From Candidatus Krumholzibacteriota bacterium (GTDB lineage Bacteria > Krumholzibacteriota > Krumholzibacteriia > Krumholzibacteriales > Krumholzibacteriaceae): a DNA stretch of 49,517 bases. Below are positions 42,284 through 49,517 of this stretch, one piece after another. The stretch lies in the NCBI GenBank assembly GCA_016933255.1, contig JAFGBF010000023.1, positions 1 to 49,517 of the forward strand, given 5' to 3'. The position numbers were made by a program, and so were the translations under genes. Numbering within the stretch: position 1 is the first letter of the stretch; every line of letters starts with the position of its first letter. The notes beneath the pieces were generated by a model. That model was given only the letters and a program-made list of their open reading frames with translations, had not been told where the DNA came from and did no database searches.

Positions 42284-43212
42284 AGATATTCAACCAGATG
42301 AGATTCATATCTTTCATAGCTGTTTTGCTGATATTTTTCCTTCCGGAGGGCATTTTCGCCTCGTCGTATGATTCGGGATCGATCTGCTCTGGAGATATCT
42401 TCGTAAATGTCAACAGCACCGCAAGGGCTCGAGCCTCGGGCTTTTCTTTTCTTGCACTATCCGATGATGCGTCAGCTCTCTTTTATAATCCTTCCGGGCT
42501 GCCGACGATCCGTATCGGGACTCTGTATTTTGATTACGGAATCTGTGCGCAGGAACCATCGTCAAATGAATCCAGAGGAGCGTTTATTTTTCCATTTGAA
42601 GATTTTTCTTTTGGAGCAGGTTTTTATAGAAAAAATTCTGATTCCTCTGTCGATGAAAATGTCCTGATTCTCGGCGCCGGATATAGATTGACCCAGGGAA
42701 CAGAGGGATCTTTCCTGTCGATCGGCGCCAATGTGAGGGTAAACAGTCTTTTGCTGGAAGATCCGGACGGTTGCGAAATTTGCCCCTTCAATGGTTCCGA
42801 TACTGGGGTCAGTGGCGATGCGGGAATAATGGTCAGGCCCCTTCCAATGGTCTCGATTTCTTATCTTCTTGATAATATAAATGAAAGGCAGTATGAGACC
42901 GGTCTGGAACCGGTCGTGTACAGAAGGAGTTCAAGGTGGGGTATGTCGGTCTTCTGGAAAGATACTCTTGTAATCTCCTGGGAAAGGTATGGTCGAAAAG
43001 GAACAGATTGCGACAATTTCGGTTTTATTATGAGATCATCAGTACCTCTTGAGATGATGGCCGGTTTTTACAGAGAAAAAGTAACGGGAGGTCTCCGCTG
43101 GACCGGAAGAAGATTCAATATAGGCCTCTCCTTCAGCCCTCTGGAAGATTCCGGGATATATACAGCAGTAGCGTTAGAATTCTTTCTGGAGACTAAAGAT
43201 AGAGAGAAATAA
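42280..43212 (+). CDS. PorV/PorQ-like outer-membrane beta-barrel protein
   Basis: A 310-residue exported protein with a signal peptide (about 1-27, 'IAVLLIFFLPEGIFAS'). 'STARARASGFSFLALSDDAS' followed by 'ALFYNPSGLPTI' is the PorV/PorQ-like start, also seen in the 3434-4354 product. Alternating beta strands fill the rest, ending 'AVALEFFLETKDREK'. Two cysteines in 'GCEICPFNG' could form an extracellular disulphide loop. The start is TTG at 42280, overlapping the previous stop by 4 bases. It is the first of three consecutive outer-membrane genes. Confidence 0.8.
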   Translation: MKIFNQMRFISFIAVLLIFFLPEGIFASSYDSGSICSGDIFVNVNSTARARASGFSFLALSDDASALFYNPSGLPTIRIGTLYFDYGICAQEPSSNESRGAFIFPFEDFSFGAGFYRKNSDSSVDENVLILGAGYRLTQGTEGSFLSIGANVRVNSLLLEDPDGCEICPFNGSDTGVSGDAGIMVRPLPMVSISYLLDNINERQYETGLEPVVYRRSSRWGMSVFWKDTLVISWERYGRKGTDCDNFGFIMRSSVPLEMMAGFYREKVTGGLRWTGRRFNIGLSFSPLEDSGIYTAVALEFFLETKDREK

Positions 43213-44748
43213 GTGAGAATAGAGATCCTGAAAGAAAATCGCCTTTTGGCGGTCCTGATTTTTGTCATGATCATTACCGCTGCGGCTGAAAATCTTGCCG
43301 CAAAAGGAGCAGATCCGGATTCCACGGTAAATTTCCGCTGCTCAGCAGTCTACACCAACAGGGTCATGCTCTTGAAAAATTCAAGTCCGTTTCCATGGAA
43401 TGATCCTGAAACCGAATCGCATTTAAATGACAGGATTTCTTTGCTTTTTCAAGTGATCCCCTGGAAAGATACTATGCTGCTGCTGAAAGGAGCTTCAGGT
43501 GAACGTAGTCTGGATGATGAAGGGTACAGGAACAGGATGATCCTGGAGCAGGGAGATATTAGATATGCTCTGCGCGACGGCAGAATGAACTTCAGGCTGT
43601 TTATGAGGGAAAGGGTCTTCAGGACACGAAACAGGACGCTGAATCTGATGTCAGATGATCTGCCTGAAATATCGGGAAACGGCCAGGGCGTGAAGCTGGA
43701 AGCAAGAGCGGTTAAGGGTGTAAATATCTCTGTTACGAGTGCTGATTTCTTTGAAAGGTCTCAACTGGAGAAGAGCGGGGGACTTCCGATATTTAACGGT
43801 GCCCCGGAAGAGGTGGATCTTGTCGAGATCGAGACATCCCGGGATTTTTGGCATATCGGGTTGATGCTTGCAGAGAGCAGGTCTGCCTCCGCCGGCAATA
43901 TAAGCCTCGCCGGAGGGACAATGGGAACAGGAATCGGTAATACCCGGCTATCGGTTGAATTTGCAAAATCAGTTTCGGGACGGCTTAAAGAGCTCGGAGA
44001 TTCCAGATTTTTGGATATTGCAGGCTCAGATATCAGATTCGGCCGGGTCAGCAGAGGATTGCCTGACGACATGGAGATCGGAACTGAAGTCACAGGGTTC
44101 GAATGCAGGGTGGACGGTATCGGGAGGTTCGGTGTTGTTCCCTCATACAGGTATTGCGGAAAAAGATTTTTGTGGAATAAGGGGGAGAGTTCTCCGGGAA
44201 TAATTGAAAGCAGTATTTTATCGTGGTGGAAACATCAGGACCTCTCAGTATCAGCCCAGCTCGAGTTTTGTGATAGCTATTCCAGTCTGCTCTATGAAAG
44301 TTATAGGGCCATCTCCGGAACACTGCGGATGGAATTTAAAGAGGGGTTTGAAAGCATAGAAAAGATAATAATAAGCGAGGATAAAAGATCTACTCTGATA
44401 CTCTCACTATTAGATGATCGATATGGTTCGAGGGTGCGTCTTCTGACGAGGCTCGATGATGCCGGCGGGACGAATCATCTCTCTTTTCTCGCTGAAGGAA
44501 GTATCGACCTTGACAGGTCGTGGAGTCTGAGAAGTTCGCTTTTTCACCAGAGATCGGGTGAAAATCTTTACGGTATGGAGCTTGAGTTCAGGCCTAAGGA
44601 CAGATTTCTTTTCAGGGCAGGATTCGGTTCCTACAATCCTTCGAACGAAGCGTCTTCGATATTCCATGATCAGGTTCCCCGTTTTTTCGAGAAGGAAAGG
44701 ATGATCTCTTTTTACACCAGGATATGGTTTGGGGAGATGATCGATTGA
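43213..44748 (+). CDS. Putative outer-membrane beta-barrel protein, unknown family
   Basis: A 511-residue exported protein with a signal peptide (about 1-30, 'LAVLIFVMIITAAAENLAA'). The rest is rich in alternating polar/hydrophobic strands with aromatic ends ('RDFWHIGLMLAESRS', 'QDLSVSAQLEFCDSYSS', 'SLRSSLFHQRSGENLYGMEL'), typical of a transmembrane barrel. The last residues ('RMISFYTRIWFGEMID') fit a closing strand. No named family is recognised. The GTG start directly follows the previous stop, and its end overlaps the next gene by 4 bases, so the three barrel-like proteins are probably made together. Confidence 0.7.
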   Translation: MRIEILKENRLLAVLIFVMIITAAAENLAAKGADPDSTVNFRCSAVYTNRVMLLKNSSPFPWNDPETESHLNDRISLLFQVIPWKDTMLLLKGASGERSLDDEGYRNRMILEQGDIRYALRDGRMNFRLFMRERVFRTRNRTLNLMSDDLPEISGNGQGVKLEARAVKGVNISVTSADFFERSQLEKSGGLPIFNGAPEEVDLVEIETSRDFWHIGLMLAESRSASAGNISLAGGTMGTGIGNTRLSVEFAKSVSGRLKELGDSRFLDIAGSDIRFGRVSRGLPDDMEIGTEVTGFECRVDGIGRFGVVPSYRYCGKRFLWNKGESSPGIIESSILSWWKHQDLSVSAQLEFCDSYSSLLYESYRAISGTLRMEFKEGFESIEKIIISEDKRSTLILSLLDDRYGSRVRLLTRLDDAGGTNHLSFLAEGSIDLDRSWSLRSSLFHQRSGENLYGMELEFRPKDRFLFRAGFGSYNPSNEASSIFHDQVPRFFEKERMISFYTRIWFGEMID

Positions 44749-46712
44749 AAGCTTATATCCGGAGAATGATCTTATTTCTTGCCCTGACATTATCAGTCCA
44801 GCCGGCAGTTTGCCGAGCATCGATCGTTCTTGATGAAGAGGAATTGATCTTCAGGCTGGAAGCTCCAGGGGCCGAAAGGGTCTTTCTTGTCGGAGATTTC
44901 AACGACTGGAATCCCACCGTCGACAGGATGGTTAAAAGAGGACAACTCTTTGAGATCAGACTTTTTCTTGTTACCGGCAAATACAGATATATGTTTATTG
45001 TCGACGGGGAGCCGGTCGATGACCCTGGTTCCCCCGCATACGACGAAGAAGGAAGGGCGTTTTTTATTTTCAGGGAGATCGACGATCGATATGAGATCGT
45101 ATATTCGAATTTGACTGAAGATAAGCTTCCAGCGGTTCAAGACCTGATACAGTATTCGGGAGAAGGATATCTGAAGGTCAGTGAAGATTCGAAATATGCG
45201 TATCTTTCCTTCCCTTTCCAATTTGAGGAAGACAGGGGTCTCAGTGCGGAGTTAGTGCCCGCATTTGAATTTGATATTGAAGACCCCGACAGACTTCGTT
45301 CTTTCTTGCTGTGTGGAACCGGATCATATATCTCAGATCGAGGAGTTATCCGTGCTTTTAACAGGACTTCCTCCCTTGGCTATGGAGATCCCCTATCTCT
45401 TTTCGGAGCGACCGGCCCATTTTTATACCCCGCGGGCCTTTTTTACAGAGGTGTCGAAATGGAGGGAAAGGGGCCTTTTGGTATTGACGGAAAGATCGTT
45501 TATGCAGGGAGAATAGAAGGATACGACCCAGTTGAAGCAGACGGTCCTTATCCAGTTCCAGCGTCCCCCTCTGAAATCGAAGAGCTTCCATTCGCCGACA
45601 GGTCTCCGGTAGATTCTGATATCATGAGCATCAGGATAGGGTCTGGTTCTGGAAGAATCTCATATGATTATCTATACAGGCACGATATCGGACCGGGCAA
45701 CAGGTTTTGGATGAGTCCTGATGACGAAGAATCGCTGTTTAAGGGATTCGAAAAGATGAGCGTCCATGGTTTCTGGTTAAGGTGCAGCACGGAATATGAT
45801 CTTGATATTGAGGCCCAATTACTATACGGAGCTACATCTCTGGTTTCCACCCATCGAAGTGATCCTGATGGCGAGGAAACAACCGAATTTGAATACAGCG
45901 AAGATTGGGAGGAAGGAAGTAAAGCCTGTTTAGCCCTCTCTTACAGTACTGAGAAATTAGCTGCCCGCTTCTCATTCATTTCTACAATCATATCCGGCGA
46001 CCCGTCACTCAGGGGAGGGAGATCAAGCGACGGCAGAGAAACCTGCAAGGCGGAGATCGAACTGAATACAGAGTCATTCGATCTTTCAATAAATGGCCTT
46101 GCGGATATCTTTTCCGATAATTCGGCGGCTCGGTATTTCTGGAATCAGAAATGGAATTTCTGGCTCGACGGAGATGATATTACTTTGCGTAGACTTCCAT
46201 TTCTCTATTCGAAAGGTATATTTGAGGCCGGGCTGACACTGGTGCAGCCCGGCAGCGACTCTATGACGGTCCCGTATAATACAGCAGGGCAGATATCTGT
46301 GAACGTGTGCGGAGATATTACGCGAAGCGGCCTGAGAGTGACTGAACTTCTCCTTAAAAAAGGTCATCTCTTTAACGATCGGCTCTCCGTTCACTTCGAC
46401 GCTCGGCTTGTCTTTTATGATGATGACAGATCAGTGGGAGACAAAAGATTCACTGATATCTGGGCGGGGGTATGCTGGAGGCCTGTGAGATCAGGATGGA
46501 TTGCTCTTGGGAGCGGTTTTTCTCCTCTCTATTTTGACAGATGGAGTAATTCTCTTATTCCATTTGGAAGGGAAAGATACATAGCAGACAGAGGTGTATT
46601 TCAGACAGAGAGGTACGCGACCGAAGCTGGATTGCTGGAGGATCTGTATAATGCTGAACAGTATATATCGGATGAATGGAATATTACCTTCGAGGCGGGA
46701 GTGAGTTTTTGA
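44745..46712 (+). CDS. Outer-membrane protein with N-terminal AMPK-type glycogen-binding (CBM48) domain
   Basis: A 655-residue exported protein. After a signal peptide (about 1-24) comes an E-set CBM48/AMPK-beta domain (about 28-112) with the family's 'AERVFLVGDFNDWNP', 'FEIRLFLVTGKYRYMFIVDG' and 'VDDPGS'. This fold binds alpha-glucans in AMPK and glycogen enzymes. From about 125 the protein consists of repeated amphipathic strands ending 'EWNITFEAGVSF', a barrel-type C-terminus. The arrangement would place a glucan-binding-type module at the base of a pore, on the periplasmic side if the N-terminus stays inside. The start is TTG at 44745, 8 bases after GGGGAGA and overlapping the previous stop; ATG 44724 is an alternative. 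Confidence 0.78.
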   Translation: MKAYIRRMILFLALTLSVQPAVCRASIVLDEEELIFRLEAPGAERVFLVGDFNDWNPTVDRMVKRGQLFEIRLFLVTGKYRYMFIVDGEPVDDPGSPAYDEEGRAFFIFREIDDRYEIVYSNLTEDKLPAVQDLIQYSGEGYLKVSEDSKYAYLSFPFQFEEDRGLSAELVPAFEFDIEDPDRLRSFLLCGTGSYISDRGVIRAFNRTSSLGYGDPLSLFGATGPFLYPAGLFYRGVEMEGKGPFGIDGKIVYAGRIEGYDPVEADGPYPVPASPSEIEELPFADRSPVDSDIMSIRIGSGSGRISYDYLYRHDIGPGNRFWMSPDDEESLFKGFEKMSVHGFWLRCSTEYDLDIEAQLLYGATSLVSTHRSDPDGEETTEFEYSEDWEEGSKACLALSYSTEKLAARFSFISTIISGDPSLRGGRSSDGRETCKAEIELNTESFDLSINGLADIFSDNSAARYFWNQKWNFWLDGDDITLRRLPFLYSKGIFEAGLTLVQPGSDSMTVPYNTAGQISVNVCGDITRSGLRVTELLLKKGHLFNDRLSVHFDARLVFYDDDRSVGDKRFTDIWAGVCWRPVRSGWIALGSGFSPLYFDRWSNSLIPFGRERYIADRGVFQTERYATEAGLLEDLYNAEQYISDEWNITFEAGVSF

Positions 46713-46743
46713 CCGGCAGTCCTCGATTATGATCATGATATTG

Positions 46744-46772
46744 TTGCAAGTGCTGATAAACTGCTGTATATT
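46744..46772 (+). promoter_or_regulatory. Promoter of the two small CBM48 lipoprotein genes
   Basis: TTGCAA (46744-46749), 17 bases, TATATT (46767-46772). An 11-base palindrome, TCACC-T-GGTGA (46782-46792), lies just after the expected start of transcription and could be an operator. The first start codon is at 46829. Confidence 0.5.
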
Positions 46773-46828
46773 AATGACATATCACCTGGTGACAGAATCG
46801 TGATACAAAACGGAAAGCGGCATGCGAT

Positions 46829-47224
46829 ATGTGTAACGGAGCCTTGAAGATAACTGTCCTGACTCTTGTAACCTTCATTGGAGCTGTTTCATGTACTTCC
46901 TATATACAGGAATCTATCGAGTCTCCTGTACTGGAAAACGGGAGTGTCGTTTTCAGGGTAAGAAGCCGATCGGCACGGGTCGTCCAGGTGGCGGGCGACT
47001 GGAACAACTGGGGAAATGGAGATGCTGAGTCAGGTGAGGTCCTTGTCGGTCTGATGGCGGAAACCGATGATGATGGATTATGGGAGCTGACCGTAAAACT
47101 TCCACCTGGAAGGTATCGTTACAGGTTTGTTATCAATGAGACTCACAATATGGTCGATCCGGCTAACCCGCGGGTCACAACCGATCTATGGGGAGGGAAG
47201 GCTAGTCTGCTGATTATGCCGTAA
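46829..47224 (+). CDS. Small lipoprotein with a single CBM48/AMPK-type domain
   Basis: A 131-residue lipoprotein with lipobox 'AVSC' (Cys22) and a CBM48 domain filling the rest (about 38-131). The family features are 'ARVVQVAGDWNNWGNGDAES', 'LWELTVKLPPGRYRYRFVIN' and 'VDPANPRVTTDLWGGKASLL'. Aromatic residues at the positions that stack on glucose rings (W in 'DWNNWG' and 'GLWEL') are kept. It is likely attached to a membrane and to bind, or structurally mimic binding of, an alpha-glucan. The next gene, two bases away, encodes a close relative. Confidence 0.82.
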   Translation: MCNGALKITVLTLVTFIGAVSCTSYIQESIESPVLENGSVVFRVRSRSARVVQVAGDWNNWGNGDAESGEVLVGLMAETDDDGLWELTVKLPPGRYRYRFVINETHNMVDPANPRVTTDLWGGKASLLIMP

Positions 47225-47226
47225 CT

Positions 47227-47616
47227 ATGAAAGAGAGAGAACTGAGATCCCTGATCCTGCTTTTATCGTTTGTCCTGTTTATAATCTCCGGGTGTGGAAC
47301 CGGAGGAGGTTTCAGGGGTGCTGTCGATCCGGGAGCAGGCCCAAAGGTCTCTGATGAAGGCGTCCGGTTTTTTTTCTATTCCACGAAGGTCAACAGCGTA
47401 GCTATAGCCGGATCTTTCAACAACTGGTCGTCGTCTGCGGATCCGCTTTATGACAGGGACGGAACCGGGATGTGGACTATTATGCTGCCCCTTGCTGAGG
47501 GAAGATATGAGTATAAATTTATAATAGATGGAGAAAAGTGGATCTATGATCCGGGTAATAGTGAGACGGTCGATGATGGTTTTGGGGGGAATAATTCTTT
47601 GGTTATTGTTGAATAA
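47227..47616 (+). CDS. Second small CBM48/AMPK-type lipoprotein
   Basis: A 129-residue lipoprotein with lipobox 'IISGC' (Cys23), a short Gly-rich linker and one CBM48 domain (about 43-129): 'VNSVAIAGSFNNWSSSADPL', 'MWTIMLPLAEGRYEYKFIID', 'YDPGNSETVDDGFGGNNSLV'. It has the same architecture as the preceding protein but differs in much of the sequence, so the two are not a recent duplication. The gap to the preceding stop is 2 bases. The pair follows the CBM48-barrel gene, giving three CBM48 proteins in a row. Confidence 0.82.
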   Translation: MKERELRSLILLLSFVLFIISGCGTGGGFRGAVDPGAGPKVSDEGVRFFFYSTKVNSVAIAGSFNNWSSSADPLYDRDGTGMWTIMLPLAEGRYEYKFIIDGEKWIYDPGNSETVDDGFGGNNSLVIVE

Positions 47617-47631
47617 GATCCAGTGGGATCT
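47616..47631 (+). terminator. Short hairpin after the CBM48 lipoprotein genes
   Basis: AGATCC (47616-47621) pairs perfectly with 47626-47631 across a 4-base loop. It starts within the stop codon and is followed by 'atttcag'. The short stem and lack of a T-run make it a weak candidate. Confidence 0.3.
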
Positions 47632-48077
47632 ATTTCAGATAGGATCCTGAATCGTCTGATCTGTAACCGGAGCTGACCTGCTTCCGATCATGAGTTGTTA
47701 TTAATTCTTAACAAGCGTTTTTCCAGAAAGTTAGCTGCCGGGTTTTGTTGCAATTTACTCGCATCTATTGTATTTTGCTTGAGTATGACTGAGGAGAATA
47801 GACTGCAGCAGGAAAGGATCTGGATTTATATTCCGTCTTTTCCGATCGATTTGACAGAGACCGATCTTGCGACACCGGGAAATATTGTTTTAACTCTATT
47901 AATATAAAGTGGTTAGAGCAAGGATAAGTCGTTTTCGCGGGATAACGGGGAAGGATTCAGGTCATAATAACAGGAGATATCCAGATCGGCGGTTTTATAA
48001 TCGGGGAAATCGTTCTGCTGGCACATCCTTTGCCCTTCTGATACCTGGTTATGATCTACTTTTACGGTATAATAAGC
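47632..48077 (+). other. Non-coding gap before the last gene, with a lone -10 match
   Basis: About 445 bases without a convincing gene. A 70-codon frame (47695-47907) and a 109-codon frame (47909-48238) are open, but neither has a ribosome site or familiar product, and the second overlaps the real secreted-protein gene. A perfect TATAAT at 48068-48073 lies only 4 bases before the last gene's ATG; no -35 is found at the right distance. Confidence 0.4.
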
Positions 48078-49517
48078 ATGTGTTACCTATTACGAAAAAA
48101 ACAAAGGTTTTTACTCTCTTCCATCAGGATTATCCTGCTTCTGATGCTCGTTTCATCCATTTCGGCGATTGCCGAAGCGGCTCCCGGAAGTGGAACAGCA
48201 GTGATAATTCCGAGTACCAGCGTCGTAGCGGGGTCTGACAGCACATGGACTATCCGGTATACAGCCTCTGAACCGTTTTCATCAGGGACGATTCACTTAT
48301 ATATCCCTCTGTCATGGTCCGTTCCGCAGATTGTTCTTGGAACGACAGCGGGGTATGTCACGGTCTCATCGGAGGGCACTCTGGAAGTAGTCCCGGTCTC
48401 AATCGACGGTTCGATAGTCAAGGTCCATATAGACACTCTAAGCACTTCGGAGACGGTCGATATAGTCTATGGAGATGATTCTGTCTCATCTTCCGGGAAA
48501 GCAACAGCTCAGACCGTCGCACAGAGCGGTGTCCAATTTCTCCTCCTTTCTGATCCGGTCTCGACCTCACCGGCAGCGATAGGCCTTTCTCCTTCTTTGA
48601 ACGTAGTGGCAGGACCGATCTCGAAGCTCTCATTTACGACTCCGGTAAGGACCTTTCAATCGGACAGTGAAAGTACCGTAATGAGAGTCAGGACTGAAGA
48701 TCAGTACGGAAATCCACAGAATGTCGTCTCTTCGCAGTCGATCGACCTTTCATCGACATCGGCTGGAGGGAGTTTCTCATCCCTCAGTGGGGGGAGTTGG
48801 AGCCCTGTCACCTCTGTTTCTATTTCCGCGGGTGAGAACCTGGTCTCTTTCTACTACAGGGACACGATCGTAGACGAGCCTGTGATCACAGCTTCTGCTT
48901 CAGGCCAGTCCTGGACCGATGTTGACCAGTCGGTGACAGTCCTGGCTGGAACACCGGTCCAACTTACGGCAACACCGGAGGACTCGACCGTAACGGCAGG
49001 AGATTTCGCACGATTCATTATAAGAATAACTGATATAAACGAAAATCCCAGTCCTGCCCCTTCTGGCCAGACGATCACTCTTCTGGCAGGTGGAGGCAGT
49101 TTTTATGACAAGGATGATCACGGTTCGACGATAAGCAGCATCGTGATCCCGGCGGGGGATACCTCGGTCGAAGTCGATTACATGCATACGGTCATGAACG
49201 AGACGACAGGGTATTTGATCGCCTTTTTTGACGGGGATGGCGTCGTTCCCTCTCTCGAAGCTTTTACCACGCTGATATATATCCAGCCTTCAGTTCTGGA
49301 CGCTGCTTCTTCAGCGCTCTCTGTTGACAAGGTCCTTGTGACTGCTGATGGTACGGACCAGGTTTCGGTGAATGTCACAGCTACCGACGCATTCGGAAAC
49401 CCTGTGAGCGGAGGAACCGTCCTGATTGACGCGACCGACACCGGAGGGGGGAACGATATAACGCAGCCGGTCGGGGTGACGGGGAGCGATGGAGTGGCGA
49501 CGGGCACTGTCCGTTCA
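48078..49517 (+). CDS. Secreted protein with Ig-like (Big/invasin-type) repeats, cut by the window end
   Basis: The frame stays open from 48078 to the last base (480 codons, no stop), so only the N-terminal part is visible. A basic start and hydrophobic stretch (about 13-34, ending 'AIAEA') form a signal peptide. The rest is Ser/Thr/Gly/Val-rich and made of Ig-like units that each open with phrases such as 'VQLTATPEDSTVTAGDFARF' and 'DKVLVTADGTDQVSVNVTAT', followed by 'DAFGNPVSGGTVLIDATDTG'. This is the invasin/Big_1-type pattern of adhesins and large surface proteins; 'TEDQYGNPQNVV' marks another unit. No Shine-Dalgarno sequence precedes ATG 48078; ATG 48051 is in frame. Confidence 0.82.
   Translation, partial: MCYLLRKKQRFLLSSIRIILLLMLVSSISAIAEAAPGSGTAVIIPSTSVVAGSDSTWTIRYTASEPFSSGTIHLYIPLSWSVPQIVLGTTAGYVTVSSEGTLEVVPVSIDGSIVKVHIDTLSTSETVDIVYGDDSVSSSGKATAQTVAQSGVQFLLLSDPVSTSPAAIGLSPSLNVVAGPISKLSFTTPVRTFQSDSESTVMRVRTEDQYGNPQNVVSSQSIDLSSTSAGGSFSSLSGGSWSPVTSVSISAGENLVSFYYRDTIVDEPVITASASGQSWTDVDQSVTVLAGTPVQLTATPEDSTVTAGDFARFIIRITDINENPSPAPSGQTITLLAGGGSFYDKDDHGSTISSIVIPAGDTSVEVDYMHTVMNETTGYLIAFFDGDGVVPSLEAFTTLIYIQPSVLDAASSALSVDKVLVTADGTDQVSVNVTATDAFGNPVSGGTVLIDATDTGGGNDITQPVGVTGSDGVATGTVRS

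Noticed and set aside
44088..44108. tRNA T-loop-like sequence GGGTTCGAAT
   Set aside because: It lies inside a continuous coding frame and no acceptor stem or anticodon arm can be built around it.
47909..48238. 109-codon frame before the last gene
   Set aside because: It overlaps the signal-peptide region of the secreted Ig-like protein in another frame, and its product is basic and low in hydrophobic residues, as in a chance frame.
1..49517. CRISPR array, prophage, insertion sequence or defence system
   Set aside because: No regularly spaced repeats, transposase, integrase, phage structural gene, restriction enzyme or toxin-antitoxin pair was recognised in either strand.

Overview
The window looks like a chromosomal segment of an uncultivated Gram-negative bacterium of the FCB superphylum (Krumholzibacteria, Eisenbacteria or Zixibacteria-like; this placement is inference). 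The reasons are an LpxH lipid A enzyme, PorV/PorQ-like beta-barrels, a short Bacteroidetes-type SigA lacking region 1.1, many lipoproteins, and secreted proteins ending in the 'YPNPFNPST' FlgD-like/type A sorting domain. Most genes use AGG/AGA for arginine. Starts are often TTG or GTG and many genes overlap their neighbour by 4-8 bases. No tRNA, rRNA, CRISPR array, insertion sequence or phage gene was recognised.

Layout. 1-5520: a secreted M6-protease-like protein with a degenerate zinc site, a PorV-like barrel, convergent lpxH, and a small coiled-coil protein. 5521-6933: an AT-rich gap, a near-consensus promoter with a roughly 280-base leader, and the housekeeping sigma factor. 7138-15040: envelope and translation genes (M23 peptidase, AMIN/Amidase_3/LysM amidase, YbbR protein, PhnD-like anchored binding protein, VanZ-like protein, hisS, aspS). 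15163-16190: two small envelope proteins, one with LysM repeats. 16276-27286: a long same-strand run of core genes (phoH, pgpH, ybeY, CBS/CorC transporter-like protein, DUF502, mgtE, recO, glyQ, glyS).

27287-36717 is a surface-protein block. A consensus promoter (TTGACA, 18 bases, TATAAT) and a 250-base leader precede a 1047-residue secreted protein whose codon use departs from its neighbours towards CGT/CGC. A strong hairpin ends that gene. It is followed by two related lipoproteins and another protein with a C-terminal sorting domain. 36914-37831 is a DUF4438 protein with its own promoter.

38235-46712 is a tightly packed run: pyruvate phosphate dikinase, a CDP-alcohol phosphatidyltransferase, a DUF4388/PATAN protein, a PorV-like barrel, a large unknown outer-membrane protein, and a barrel-like protein with an N-terminal AMPK-type glycogen-binding (CBM48) domain. 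Two small lipoproteins, each little more than one CBM48 domain, follow from a separate promoter. The window ends inside a large secreted protein with Ig-like repeats.

The most promising candidates for something undescribed are the three adjacent CBM48 surface proteins with their barrel partners (41789-47616) and the highly expressed surface protein block with its leader (27429-36717).
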